The position numbers and the translations under genes were made by a program. The notes under the pieces are model-generated. The model had not been told where the DNA came from. It was given only the letters and a program-made list of their open reading frames with translations, and searched no databases. A stretch of DNA of 55,311 nucleotides from an uncultured Anaerolineae bacterium (GTDB lineage Bacteria > Chloroflexota > Anaerolineae > J036 > Brachytrichaceae), in NCBI GenBank assembly GCA_937927775.1, contig CALBEF010000084.1, positions 1-55,311 of the forward strand, read 5' to 3'. Below are positions 7,808 to 16,498 of this stretch, piece by piece. The number at the start of each line of letters is the position of its first letter. Positions within the stretch are counted from its first letter, which is position 1.

Positions 7808-8803
7808 ATGGCAGAACAACGAACAACGACCATGACGCCTGAGCAGTTCGGCGATATCGCCACCCGACTGGAGCAGCAAGTGTCTCGCGCGATTGTCGGC
7901 CAGCGCGACATCATCCGACACACGCTGATCGCAATCATTGCCGGCGGCCATGTCCTGCTGGAGGGCCTGCCCGGGCTGGGCAAAACGTCGCTCGTGCGCG
8001 CGTTTGCCGACGCGCTCGACCTGCGCTTTTCGCGCATTCAGTTCACCCCCGATCTGATGCCGGCGGACATCGTGGGCACCGATATTCTCGAAGAGCAGGA
8101 GAGCGGCAAACGCGCGTTCCGCTTCCAGGCCGGCCCCATCTTCTCCAACCTGATCCTTGCCGACGAGATCAATCGCGCCACACCCAAGACCCAGTCGGCG
8201 CTGCTGGAAGCCATGCAGGAACGCACCGTGACCGTGCTGGGGCGCACCTACCGGGTCGAGCCGCCGTTTTTCGTTCTGGCAACCCAGAACCCCATCGAGA
8301 TGGAGGGCACCTATCCCCTGCCCGAAGCCCAGCTCGATCGATTCATGTTCAAGCTCAACGTCACCTTCCCCACCACAGATGAGTTGACCACCATCATCGA
8401 GCAAACGACCGGCGACAAGGCCGCGCGGGCCCAGCGCGTAACCGATGGCAGGACGCTGGCAGCGATGGGCGCATACATCCGGCAGGTGCCGGCTGCTTCA
8501 CAAGTAACGCGCTACGCCGCCGCGCTGATCGCCGCAACGCACCCCGACACCCCCGGCGCGACCGATATGGTCAAGCGGTACGTGCGGTTCGGAAGCAGTC
8601 CGCGCGGCGCTCAGGCGCTCCTGCTGGGCGGGCGTGTGCTGGCCCTGCTCAACGGGCGCTTCAATGTGGCGATCGACGATCTGCGCGCGCTGGCGCCGGC
8701 GGCAATTCGCCACCGCGTGCTGCTCAACTTCGAGGGTCAGGCCGAGTCGATTCGGACAGACGACATCATCCATTCTGTCATCGAATCCATCAAGACCCCA
8801 TGA
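7808..8803 (+). CDS. MoxR-family AAA+ ATPase
   Basis: MoxR ATPases act as chaperones that mature or load cofactors into protein complexes, usually with a VWA-domain partner. The 331-residue protein has Walker A EGLPGLGKTS near residue 54, the FTPDLMPADIVG block, Walker B ILADEINRA, sensor 1 VLATQNPIEMEGTYPLPEAQLDRF, and an arginine-rich C-terminal lid (SSPRGAQALLLGGR). The usual neighbours, a DUF58 protein and VWA proteins, are absent: the next gene is a phosphoesterase. The ATG is abutted by repeat sequence. Confidence 0.95.
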   Translation: MAEQRTTTMTPEQFGDIATRLEQQVSRAIVGQRDIIRHTLIAIIAGGHVLLEGLPGLGKTSLVRAFADALDLRFSRIQFTPDLMPADIVGTDILEEQESGKRAFRFQAGPIFSNLILADEINRATPKTQSALLEAMQERTVTVLGRTYRVEPPFFVLATQNPIEMEGTYPLPEAQLDRFMFKLNVTFPTTDELTTIIEQTTGDKAARAQRVTDGRTLAAMGAYIRQVPAASQVTRYAAALIAATHPDTPGATDMVKRYVRFGSSPRGAQALLLGGRVLALLNGRFNVAIDDLRALAPAAIRHRVLLNFEGQAESIRTDDIIHSVIESIKTP

Positions 8804-8892
8804 ACAGGCCGGCGCTGCGAGTGCGCCGTGGGTCGCGCATCGGTCAGCAGCCTGAGGGGAGTCAGGAGTCAGCCAGCTTTGGGGCCGGCCGC

Positions 8893-8898
8893 TATAAT
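8893..8898 (+). promoter_or_regulatory. -10 box TATAAT upstream of the metallophosphoesterase gene
   Basis: TATAAT is followed by 11 nt and then the ATG at 8910, giving a predicted leader of only about 4 nt. No -35 is obvious. Confidence 0.6.
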
Positions 8899-8909
8899 TT
8901 TGAGTTTGA

Positions 8910-9764
8910 ATGTGTAAGCTCACGCGGCGTAACCTGCTTCGGCTGGCGCTCGCGTCTGGCGGGGCGGGTGTTGCTGCCGCAGCTACCCTTCTGTACGGCC
9001 GCAGGGTCGAGCCGTACGGCTTGGTCGTCGAGCGCGTCGAGGCGCGCCCGGCGGGATTACCGCGCGAACTGGATGGGCTGACGCTGGGCCTGCTGAGCGA
9101 CCTGCATCGCGGCGCGTATGCCAGCGAAGCGTTCATCGAAAGCGCTGCCAGGGCGCTGATGAATCTATCGCCCGATCTGATCGCCCTGACCGGCGATTTT
9201 GTGCACGGCTACAACTTCCAGGGGCCGTCGGTGGCGCGGGCGCTGCGCGCGCTCCACGCGCCGCTGGGCATCTACGCCGTCATGGGCAACCACGATCACT
9301 GGCTCGACCACGAAGCCATCGAAAGCGCGCTGCGCCGCCAGTTTGCCGATCAGTCATTCGAGGTGCTGCGCAACATGCGCGTCCGGCTGGACGCGCATGG
9401 CGTGCCGCTGCACATCGTTGGGGTGGATGACGTGATGGTGGGCCGGGACGACCTGGGCCGGGCGCTGGCCGGCATTCCGGATCGCCAGCCCGCCATTCTG
9501 CTGGCACACGAGCCGGACTTTGCCGACACGGCCTCGCGGCGCTACCCGTTTCTGTTGCAGGTGTCGGGGCATAGCCACGGCGGGCAGGTGCGTCTGCCGT
9601 TCATCGGCGCGCCGATTCTGCCGCCTCTGGGCGAAAAGTATCCGATTGGCCTGCAACAGGCCGGCGACATGCTCGTGTACACCTCGCGCGGCCTGGGCAT
9701 GATCTACCCGCCGGTGCGCTTTATGTGCCCGCCCGAGGTGACGCTCATCACGTTGCGCGCCTGA
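8910..9764 (+). CDS. Exported metallophosphoesterase (YkuE/YaeI-like) with Tat-type signal
   Basis: This is a 284-residue calcineurin-like phosphoesterase with a dinuclear metal site: SDLHRG (DxH), LTGDFVHG (GD), GNHDHW (GNHD), LAHEPD and SGHSHGGQ in the canonical order. The N-terminus MCKLTRRNLLRLALASG carries a twin-arginine-like motif (TRRNLLR) followed by a hydrophobic stretch, so it is probably exported folded. Relatives include UDP-2,3-diacylglucosamine pyrophosphatase-like and YkuE enzymes acting on cell-envelope phosphoesters; the substrate here is not known. The gene follows moxR after about 106 nt and appears to have its own promoter. Confidence 0.9.
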   Translation: MCKLTRRNLLRLALASGGAGVAAAATLLYGRRVEPYGLVVERVEARPAGLPRELDGLTLGLLSDLHRGAYASEAFIESAARALMNLSPDLIALTGDFVHGYNFQGPSVARALRALHAPLGIYAVMGNHDHWLDHEAIESALRRQFADQSFEVLRNMRVRLDAHGVPLHIVGVDDVMVGRDDLGRALAGIPDRQPAILLAHEPDFADTASRRYPFLLQVSGHSHGGQVRLPFIGAPILPPLGEKYPIGLQQAGDMLVYTSRGLGMIYPPVRFMCPPEVTLITLRA

Positions 9765-9780
9765 AGGCGCATCAGCCCTT

Positions 9781-9786
9781 TATAAT
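9781..9786 (+). promoter_or_regulatory. -10 box TATAAT, 7 nt before a GTG start (leaderless)
   Basis: TATAAT, then CGCGCCA, then the GTG at 9794. The spacing predicts transcription starting at or within a base or two of the start codon. Confidence 0.75.
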
Positions 9787-9793
9787 CGCGCCA

Positions 9794-11575
9794 GTGTCTC
9801 ACAGCAATCACAACGACCCCGCCTCGCCAGATGAGCGGACGACTTCCTCGATGACTCAGGCCCCTATGGCGCCAGTATTGCGCGCTTCCTCCACCACACA
9901 ACGGCGCCTGGTGTCGGCGCTGGGTTTTCTGGTTTTCCTGTGCGGCATGGCCGGCATGATCGGACTGGCGACCTATAGCGGCATGCAGGCCGGCGAGAGC
10001 GAACGAAACATCCGCAGCACCGCAACTGCGAACGCCTACCTGCTCACGCTGTTTCAACGCGGGCTGGATGAACTCAACAGAGGCAATCCAGTGCTCGCCC
10101 AGGCCTATCTCGAAGAAGCATATCGCATGCAGCCGGGCAATGCCGGCGTGCGCAACCTGATCCTGACCGCCCAGGTTGCGCAGACGCCAACGCCCACGCC
10201 CGTCCCGCCTACACCGACACCAGTTATTACCGACAAAGGCGAACTGCTGCGGCGCATGCAGGCTGCATACACGGAGCAGGACTGGGATACCGTCATCAGC
10301 CTGGGAGACCAGTTGCGCGCGCTTGACAGCGCCTATCAACAAGCCACCGTCAACGAATTGAGATACGGGGCGCTGGTGGCCAGGGGGTTGGCGCGCATTG
10401 CCGGCGACGAGATCGAAGCCGGGCTGTACGACCTCGACATCGCCGCAACGATACGACCGCTGGACAGCGCAACGGAAGGAACCCGTCAGATCGCGTCGCT
10501 GTATCAGGATGCCATCACGTATGTTGGGGCAGACTGGTCGCGGGCGATCAAACTGCTCAGGCAGGTCTACGGATTGTCGCCCGGCTTTCGAGATGTAGCC
10601 GGTCGGCTCTTCGAGGCATACCTGGGCGCAGGCGACGCCTATGCCGCAATTCAGGACTGGTGCCCTGCGGAGGAACAATATGCCGGCGCGCTGAGCATCC
10701 GCAACAGCCCGATTGTCGATGGCAAGCGCGCCGACGCCCAGCAACGCTGCCTGCTGGCGACGCCAATCGCCGTCACCAGCGGGGCCATCCAGGGTGTGCC
10801 CGGCATGACGGGCCGGCTGGCTTACGCCGCGTTCGACCCGAATCAGAGCTTTTACACGCTCTACCTGTACGACAGCGGCACGGGTCAGGTCAACACTATC
10901 GAAGCCGGCGGGATGCAGCCATCATTCCACCGCGCAGGCGGCATACTGGCCTACACCGTCGGTTCGGGCGCGCGCGCTTATTACACTGGCGGAGGCATTG
11001 GCACGCTGTACAACGGCGCGGCATCGTGGCCCAGTCTGTCGCCGGATGCCGGGCGGGTTGCCTTTGCGGTGTTCGAGAACGGCGTCTGGCGCATCTACAT
11101 CGCCCCCACAAACGGGGCAACCGGGCCTGTCTTTCTCACCAACGGCACCCATCCAGCCTGGGGGCCAGCCGGCCTGATCGCCTATCAGGATTGCCCGGAC
11201 GGCCAATGCGGCCTGTATGCAATCAACCCTGACAATACGCTGGACCGGCGGCGGCTCACCACGTCAGCCGGCGACCTCAGCCCGGCGTGGTCGCCAGACG
11301 GCAGTGAGATTGTATACGTGACCAACTTCACCGGCGCCTGGGAGCTGTACGCCGTATCGGTGGCCGGCCAGTTCCGCCAACTGACCAGCCTGGGCGGCGA
11401 GAAGAGCGGCCCCGTGTTCGCGCCCAACGGCGCCCAGATCGCGTTCGCGTCGAACCACGAAGGATCGTGGTCGATCTACATCATCAACGCAGACGGCAGC
11501 AATCTGCGCAAGCTGGGCAGCCTGGGCAGCAGCCATCCTTACTGGCAGAACGAACGGCTGGCGTGGGGGCCGTGA
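9794..11575 (+). CDS. Membrane-anchored TPR / TolB-like beta-propeller protein
   Basis: This is a 593-residue protein with one N-terminal transmembrane helix at about residues 40-60 (LVSALGFLVFLCGMAGMIGL). Next come TPR-like helices (FQRGLDELNRGNPVLAQAYLEEAYRMQPGNAG), a TPTPTP linker, more TPR-like repeats to about residue 325, and a C-terminal propeller of WD40/TolB type with repeated SPDG/APNG turns (WSPDGSEIVYVTN, FAPNGAQIAFASN, IYIINADGSNLRKL). It is probably an envelope scaffold; no enzyme motif is visible. The GTG start is chosen because a TATAAT lies 7 nt upstream; an in-frame ATG at 9725 lies inside the preceding gene. Confidence 0.8.
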   Translation: MSHSNHNDPASPDERTTSSMTQAPMAPVLRASSTTQRRLVSALGFLVFLCGMAGMIGLATYSGMQAGESERNIRSTATANAYLLTLFQRGLDELNRGNPVLAQAYLEEAYRMQPGNAGVRNLILTAQVAQTPTPTPVPPTPTPVITDKGELLRRMQAAYTEQDWDTVISLGDQLRALDSAYQQATVNELRYGALVARGLARIAGDEIEAGLYDLDIAATIRPLDSATEGTRQIASLYQDAITYVGADWSRAIKLLRQVYGLSPGFRDVAGRLFEAYLGAGDAYAAIQDWCPAEEQYAGALSIRNSPIVDGKRADAQQRCLLATPIAVTSGAIQGVPGMTGRLAYAAFDPNQSFYTLYLYDSGTGQVNTIEAGGMQPSFHRAGGILAYTVGSGARAYYTGGGIGTLYNGAASWPSLSPDAGRVAFAVFENGVWRIYIAPTNGATGPVFLTNGTHPAWGPAGLIAYQDCPDGQCGLYAINPDNTLDRRRLTTSAGDLSPAWSPDGSEIVYVTNFTGAWELYAVSVAGQFRQLTSLGGEKSGPVFAPNGAQIAFASNHEGSWSIYIINADGSNLRKLGSLGSSHPYWQNERLAWGP

Positions 11576-11626
11576 GGATTTTGGATTTTGGATTGACGAT
11601 TGACGATTGACGATTGACGATTGACG
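11576..11626. repeat. Polarised AT-rich micro-repeat after a stop codon
   Basis: Immediately after the TGA the plus strand reads GGATTTTGGATTTTGGATT and then five GACGATT heptamers. The GATTTTGG end touches the stop codon and the GATTGACG end points away, the same polarity as the other copies. Confidence 0.85.
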
Positions 11627-11629
11627 AAA

Positions 11630-11665
11630 GAGCGCGCAGGCTTGTGAGGTCTGCGCGCTCTGCTC
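11630..11665. terminator. Bidirectional terminator between convergent genes
   Basis: A 10-bp GC-rich stem GAGCGCGCAG / CTGCGCGCTC (arms 11630-11639 and 11651-11660) with an 11-nt loop. It is followed by TGCTCATTTT on the plus strand and by CTTTCGTC on the minus strand. It sits between the propeller gene and the convergent LysM gene. Confidence 0.65.
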
Positions 11666-11699
11666 ATTTTCGGCGCGGAAATTATCGGTTGCGCGGGCA

Positions 11700-12830
11700 T
11701 CACCCGCCGAGGAACTGCCAGTACAGCTCGATCAGCGAGGTTCCCGCCACTTGCAAATACTCGACGCGGATGGCGTGCGTGCCGGCGCCCAGCCGGATGT
11801 CGCCGATCCACGTGCGGGCCGACTGCTCACCCCAGCGATCGATGACGAGTTGATCGTTCACATACACCCGCACACCGTCGTCTGAAGTGACAACGAAGCG
11901 GTACACGCCGGCGCCCAGATAGCGAAACTGTGAGAAACGCGCCGACCAGTAAGCGCCGGGCACGCCGACCACCGGCGACTTGCCGGCCCAGTCGAACTTC
12001 AGATTGTTGTAAGTTCGGGCGGCGGCCGGCGGGCCTTGCAACTCCATGTTGGTGAAAAACTCGGTGTGCCACGGGCCGTTGTTGCCACCGGGCGGTGGCT
12101 GTCCGCCCCCGCTCACACGCGCAAAGTTCAGCGCGATGAGCGCCTTGCCGGTTCGCTCCACGTAGTCCACGCGAATGGTGCGCACGCCGGCCGCAATTTC
12201 CACGTCAAACTGGGTATTGAGCTGCCCCACATAGGCGTACTGGTCATAGACAACGCTGTTGTCGATCCATACCCGGATGCCATCGTCCACTTTGAATGTA
12301 AAACGATAAACGCCTCCCTGCAGGGTCAATGTGCGAATAAAGCGAGCCGAGAAGTTGTCGGCGAACACGCGAGCCGGGTCTGGCGAGCCGAAGCCCCAGT
12401 CAAAATTGATGGCAGAAACCGTGCGCACCACGACGGGCGAGCCTGACTGTTCGGTATTGTTCCAAAACTCGGCATACCACGGGCCGGAGGGCGTTGGCTC
12501 TGGGCCGGGGGAGGGCGTGGGGCGCGGGATGCACAGCCGCTGGCCGACATAGATGCGGGTGGTGCGCAAGCCATTGGCCCGCTGAATCGCCTGAATGGTC
12601 ACGTGATAGCTGTTGGCAATTCGGGTCAGCGTGTCGCCGCGCTTGACGACATAGTAGACGCACACGTAGTCAGCGCCGGCGGGTCGTTCCACAGTCCGCT
12701 CGGCAGGGCTTGCTGCAAAGCGGCCCGGAGAGGCAGCCTGCATCTGTTGCGGCGCAATGACAAACAACGACGCGCATAACATCAGAACAGACGTAAGAAT
12801 ACGAATGAGTCTTCGCGTTGGTTGATTCAT
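11700..12830 (-). CDS. Secreted LysM protein with two PA14 domains
   Basis: This is a 376-residue exported protein. After a signal segment (RILTSVLMLCASLFVIA) a LysM domain at about residues 55-100 (YYVVKRGDTLTRIANSYHVTIQAIQRANGL...IYVGQRLCIP) should bind peptidoglycan or chitin-like glycans. A Pro-rich linker leads to two PA14-type beta domains, residues about 115-235 and 250-373, each starting WYAEFWNN / WHTEFFTN and containing the VDDGIRVWID / SDDGVRVYVN signature with VDYVE / VEYLQ. PA14 is a carbohydrate-binding module. No catalytic domain is present, so it is a probable cell-wall-bound glycan-binding protein. The chosen ATG follows AAAGGA by 9 nt; an upstream in-frame ATG at 12908 lacks this. 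Confidence 0.88.
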   Translation of the reverse strand: MNQPTRRLIRILTSVLMLCASLFVIAPQQMQAASPGRFAASPAERTVERPAGADYVCVYYVVKRGDTLTRIANSYHVTIQAIQRANGLRTTRIYVGQRLCIPRPTPSPGPEPTPSGPWYAEFWNNTEQSGSPVVVRTVSAINFDWGFGSPDPARVFADNFSARFIRTLTLQGGVYRFTFKVDDGIRVWIDNSVVYDQYAYVGQLNTQFDVEIAAGVRTIRVDYVERTGKALIALNFARVSGGGQPPPGGNNGPWHTEFFTNMELQGPPAAARTYNNLKFDWAGKSPVVGVPGAYWSARFSQFRYLGAGVYRFVVTSDDGVRVYVNDQLVIDRWGEQSARTWIGDIRLGAGTHAIRVEYLQVAGTSLIELYWQFLGG

Positions 12831-12981
12831 ACCGGTCAATCCTTTGGGCAAGCTGCCATTCCCGTTTTCCGGATCCGTCGCGCGCAGGCCAACGCCGAAG
12901 CCGGACATACGATTCGCTGAATCGACACTTCCTGGTCCTGAAGGCCCTCCAAACTGACGCGTATTGTACTATCCCTCCAGG

Positions 12982-12987
12982 TATAAT
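12982..12987 (+). promoter_or_regulatory. -10 box TATAAT for the cyclophilin-DsbA lipoprotein gene
   Basis: TATAAT lies 47 nt before the TTG start. The predicted leader contains an 8-bp hairpin (GCTTGCGC/GCGCAAGC, 12993-13013) and a GGAGG ribosome site, so this gene has a conventional leader unlike several neighbours. Confidence 0.55.
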
Positions 12988-13034
12988 GCTGTGCTTGCGC
13001 ATCCGGCGCAAGCCGGATCATCTGGAGGCTACAC

Positions 13035-14879
13035 TTGCGAATCAATAGATACCCGGCTGTCGCAGCGCTTACGACAGCGTTGTTGCTGGCAGCGTGCAGC
13101 GCAGAGCCGGCCACACTTCCCACTATCACGCCCTTCCCCGGCACCCCCACTTCTGGCGTCCCCACCCTTGCTCCGCCCAGAACCCCAACCCCGCGCGGAA
13201 CGGCGGCAAGCGCGCCGGTGGCAGACAGCGCGCGTCCGTTCGCGGCGCTCACAAACGACGAGCGCGGCAGAATCCGAACTGAGCCGCCGCCGATCACCAT
13301 CGACCCGGCGAAGAAGTACATCGCATCCATTCAAACCGAGAAGGGCGTGATCGAGGTGGAGCTTGACCCTTCCGCCGCGCCACAGACGGTCAACAACTTT
13401 GTCTACCTGGCTCAGAATGGCTTTTATGACGGGCTGACATTCCACCGCGTAGAGCCGGGCTTTGTCATCCAGGGCGGCGACCCGGCCGGCAACGGCACCG
13501 GCGGCCCCGGCTACAACATCCCCCCGGAAATCAAGCTGACCCACGAAGAGGGCGCGATCGCCATGGCGCGCACCAGCGGCCCGCCGGAGACGACGCCCAG
13601 CAGCGGCAGTCAGTTCTACATCACGCTGGCGCCCCAGCCCAGCCTGGACAACCAGTACACGGTTTTCGGCAAGACCATCAACGGCATGGATGTGGTCAAC
13701 CGGATTGCCATCGGCGATCAGATCGTCCGCATCGATGTGCGCGCCAGTGATGGCGGGGCGGTCGCTGTCGCGCCGGCCGGCACGCCTGTGCCTCCGCCGC
13801 CGGCGACATGCCAGAGCTTTGCGCTCAATGTCAACGCCGCAGATCGCGCGCTGGGCAACCCGCAGGCGGTCAGCACGATGATTGAGTATTCGAACCCGCT
13901 GTGCCCGTTCTGCGCCCAGTTGCACGCGCCGCTCAGAAGCATGATGGAGCAGATCAGCGACACCGTGCGTCTGGCATACCGCTATTTCCCACTGACCCAT
14001 GCCAACGACAAGGCGCGCATCGTCTCTCACGCGCTCGAAGCCGCCGGCAACCAGGATCGCTTCTGGCAACTGCTCGATATCGTGAGCGAGAAGCACAATG
14101 ACCTCGACAGCCTCGATTTCGCCCTCATCACGGACACACTAAAGACCTACGCCCAGGACCTGGGCCTGAACCTGGCGCGCTTCGAGGCCGACCTTGCCAG
14201 CAGTGAGGTGGCTGCGCGCGTCGAGCGCGACATCCAATCCGCAGAAGCGTTGATGATCAACGGCACGCCCACCCTCTTCCTGGATGGCCGGTCGATCAAC
14301 CCGGGCGTCTTCACCCAGCCCGAAGTCATCACCCAGGTGCGCGAATATATCGCCAACCGCCAACTGCAATTTGCCGGCCTGGGCGACAAAACGTTCGACT
14401 ACGCCGGCCCGGAGCAGGTAGTGGAACCCGGCGCGCTGTATGAAATGACATGGGAGACGACCAAAGGCGGCGTGACGATCGAACTCGATCCGGCCCTGGC
14501 GCCCGTCAACGTCAACTCGATCGTCTACCTGGCCAAACAGGGATACTTCGACGGCTCGCCGCTGCTGCTCAACGACGATCAGATCGGCGCCATGCTGTTC
14601 GGCCCGATCAACCCCGCCGGCAACCCCGGCTACGATTGCAGCGTCGAAAAGCCAAAAGCCGGCGCATTCGCCGAAGCCGGCGTTGTTGCCCTGTACGGCT
14701 CGCCGGAACGCACCGCCGCGCAGTTCATCGTGACCTATCAGCCGGTGTCACAGTTTGAAGGGCAGTTCGTGGTCATCGGCAAAGTCACAGCCGGCCTCGA
14801 TCTCCTGCAAACCATGACCGGCACCGTCGGCCTGGACACGATCGACCGCATCCAAAAAGTCACCGTCGTGAAACGGTAG
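13035..14879 (+). CDS. Lipoprotein with cyclophilin, DsbA-like and degenerate cyclophilin domains
   Basis: This is a 614-residue predicted envelope folding factor. The signal MRINRYPAVAALTTALLLAAC has lipobox LAAC with the acylated Cys at 21. After a Pro/Thr linker, residues about 95-235 are a cyclophilin-type prolyl isomerase with FHRVEPGFVIQGGDP, which carries the catalytic Arg, and SGSQFYITL. Residues about 252-450 are a DsbA/thioredoxin-like domain with active site CPFC at 290-293 and a cis-Pro loop NGTPTLFLDG. Residues about 470-612 are a second cyclophilin fold (GGVTIELDPALAPVNVNSIVYLA) that lacks the FHR motif, so it is probably inactive. The TTG start follows GGAGG by 6 nt. Disulfide and prolyl-isomerase activities in one anchored chain suit export folding. 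Confidence 0.9.
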   Translation: MRINRYPAVAALTTALLLAACSAEPATLPTITPFPGTPTSGVPTLAPPRTPTPRGTAASAPVADSARPFAALTNDERGRIRTEPPPITIDPAKKYIASIQTEKGVIEVELDPSAAPQTVNNFVYLAQNGFYDGLTFHRVEPGFVIQGGDPAGNGTGGPGYNIPPEIKLTHEEGAIAMARTSGPPETTPSSGSQFYITLAPQPSLDNQYTVFGKTINGMDVVNRIAIGDQIVRIDVRASDGGAVAVAPAGTPVPPPPATCQSFALNVNAADRALGNPQAVSTMIEYSNPLCPFCAQLHAPLRSMMEQISDTVRLAYRYFPLTHANDKARIVSHALEAAGNQDRFWQLLDIVSEKHNDLDSLDFALITDTLKTYAQDLGLNLARFEADLASSEVAARVERDIQSAEALMINGTPTLFLDGRSINPGVFTQPEVITQVREYIANRQLQFAGLGDKTFDYAGPEQVVEPGALYEMTWETTKGGVTIELDPALAPVNVNSIVYLAKQGYFDGSPLLLNDDQIGAMLFGPINPAGNPGYDCSVEKPKAGAFAEAGVVALYGSPERTAAQFIVTYQPVSQFEGQFVVIGKVTAGLDLLQTMTGTVGLDTIDRIQKVTVVKR

Positions 14880-14888
14880 GGGCAGCAG

Positions 14889-14909
14889 GGGCAGGGCTTG
14901 TCCCTGCCC
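14889..14909. repeat. REP-like hairpin (copy A of an identical 21-mer)
   Basis: GGGCAGGG, five loop bases, CCCTGCCC. Its reverse complement is identical over all 21 nt to the element at 31755-31775. It lies just after the stop of the cyclophilin-DsbA gene. Confidence 0.8.
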
Positions 14910-14935
14910 AGGATCAGCGCATCCAGTCCGACAGC

Positions 14936-15370
14936 ATGTTCGTCCACACGCTCACCGTTCGCTTCCGCGATCTGGATGCGCTGAACCATGTCAACAACGC
15001 GGTCTATCTGACCTATCTCGAAGAGGCCCGGCTGGCATTCTCCGCCGAGATGGGCGTCGACTGGTCGCGCTTTCAGGAGCAGGGATTCGTGCTCGCCCGC
15101 TGCGAAATCGATTACCACCGGCCGGCCCTTCTGGGTGACACGTTGCGCATCGAACTCGGCGTTGGCAACCTGGGCAGAAGCTCCTTCGAGTTTATCTATC
15201 GCGTCATGCGGGTTGACGACGGCCAACTGATCGCCGAGGCCCGCACAACCCAGGTATGTTTCGATTTCATCCGCAACCGGCCCGCGCGCCTGCCGGAGAC
15301 ATGGCGCGCGGCGCTGGCGCGACATCAGTCCTATGAACCAACAACGCCCCCCCGCCCTGCTGGCGCTTGA
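14936..15370 (+). CDS. Acyl-CoA thioesterase, hotdog fold (4HBT/YbgC-like)
   Basis: This is a 144-residue hotdog-fold thioesterase expected to hydrolyse acyl-CoA esters in the cytoplasm. The signature [27 protein letters not shown] contains the catalytic Asp/Asn-His region of the 4-hydroxybenzoyl-CoA thioesterase group. [17 protein letters not shown] and the later beta strands follow as expected. The C-terminus overlaps the carA start by 38 nt in another frame, so the two are probably co-translated. No clear Shine-Dalgarno precedes the ATG. The chain-length preference is unknown. Confidence 0.9.
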   Translation: MFVHTLTVRFRDLDALNHVNNAVYLTYLEEARLAFSAEMGVDWSRFQEQGFVLARCEIDYHRPALLGDTLRIELGVGNLGRSSFEFIYRVMRVDDGQLIAEARTTQVCFDFIRNRPARLPETWRAALARHQSYEPTTPPRPAGA

Positions 15371-16496
15371 AGATGGCACGCTGTGGCCGGGATTCGGCTT
15401 CGGCGCTGCCGGTGAGACGACCGGCGAGGTCGTGTTCAACACCTCCATGACCGGCTACCAGGAAGTCATCACCGATCCCTCTTATCACCGTCAGATCGTC
15501 GTGATGACGACGCCCCACATCGGCAACGTCGGATGCAACCCGGAGGATGACGAATCGGCGCGCGCGTGGGTGGCCGGCTTTGTCGTGCGCGAACTCAGCC
15601 CGGTGGCGAGCAACTACCGCGCCCGCCAGTCGCTGGACGATTACCTGCGCGAGCGCGGTGTTGTCGGCATCACAGGGGTTGCTACGCGCCCGCTGGTGCG
15701 ACATATCCGCACCCAGGGCGCCATGCGCGCCGCGCTCTCGTCGGTGAACACAGACGCCGAACGGCTGATCGAGATGGCGCGCCGCAGCCCCAGCATGACC
15801 GGCGCCGACCTGGCCCGCGAAGTCACCTGCGCCGAACCCTATCACTGGTCAGAGGGCGTCGACGCACAGTGGTATCCGGGCATGACGCGCAGCTCGACAG
15901 ACGAGCCGGCTGGCTCCGCGAGCGGGCCGCTGGTCGTGGCCTATGACTTTGGCATCAAACACAACATTTTGCGATTGCTCGCGGCGCGGGGATGCCGAAT
16001 CCGCGTTGTGCCGGCCACCACGCCGGCCAGCGATGTGCTGGCGATGCAGCCGGATGGCATCTTCCTCTCGAACGGGCCGGGCGACCCGGCCGCCTGCGAC
16101 TACGCCATTGCGGCCACGCGCGAACTACTGGGCAAGGCGCCCATGTTCGGCATCTGTCTCGGCCATCAGATCATCGGACTCGCGCTGGGCGGGCAAACTT
16201 ACAAGCTTAAATTCGGGCATCGCGGCGGCAACCAGCCGGTTGGCGCGCCGGCCACACTCGGCGAAGATCGCGCCATCGAAATCAGCAGCCACAACCACGG
16301 CTTCGCGGTCAGGGCCGAGGGGCTTCCGCCGGGCGTGGAGATCACGCACATCAACCTCAACGACGGCTGTGTGGAGGGGCTGCGCGCGAAGGACTTGCGC
16401 GTGTTCAGCGTGCAATACCACCCCGAAGCGTCGCCGGGGCCGCACGACGCAAGCTACCTGTTCGACGAGTTCATGCGCGCCATGCGCGCAAGGTAG
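15333..16496 (+). CDS. carA: Carbamoyl-phosphate synthase small (glutaminase) subunit
   Basis: CarA hydrolyses glutamine and channels ammonia to CarB for carbamoyl phosphate, feeding pyrimidines and arginine. The 387-residue protein has the N-terminal CPSase small-chain domain ([17 protein letters not shown]) and a class I glutamine amidotransferase domain with LSNGPGDP, nucleophile Cys in MFGICLGHQ (about residue 274) and the His/Glu pair in [10 protein letters not shown] (about residue 365). carB is not next to it: the 3' neighbour is the tmRNA gene on the other strand, ending 3 nt from the carA stop. The start overlaps the thioesterase gene. Confidence 0.98.
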   Translation: MNQQRPPALLALEDGTLWPGFGFGAAGETTGEVVFNTSMTGYQEVITDPSYHRQIVVMTTPHIGNVGCNPEDDESARAWVAGFVVRELSPVASNYRARQSLDDYLRERGVVGITGVATRPLVRHIRTQGAMRAALSSVNTDAERLIEMARRSPSMTGADLAREVTCAEPYHWSEGVDAQWYPGMTRSSTDEPAGSASGPLVVAYDFGIKHNILRLLAARGCRIRVVPATTPASDVLAMQPDGIFLSNGPGDPAACDYAIAATRELLGKAPMFGICLGHQIIGLALGGQTYKLKFGHRGGNQPVGAPATLGEDRAIEISSHNHGFAVRAEGLPPGVEITHINLNDGCVEGLRAKDLRVFSVQYHPEASPGPHDASYLFDEFMRAMRAR

Positions 16497-16498
16497 AG

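Noticed and set aside
7646-8404. Minus-strand open frame rich in QKSEVRSQ/NTEYRIQ peptides
   Set aside because: It is antisense to moxR and its N-terminal-like part is translated simple repeat. The moxR frame has all AAA+ motifs, so the antisense frame is an artefact of GC-rich sequence and the repeat.
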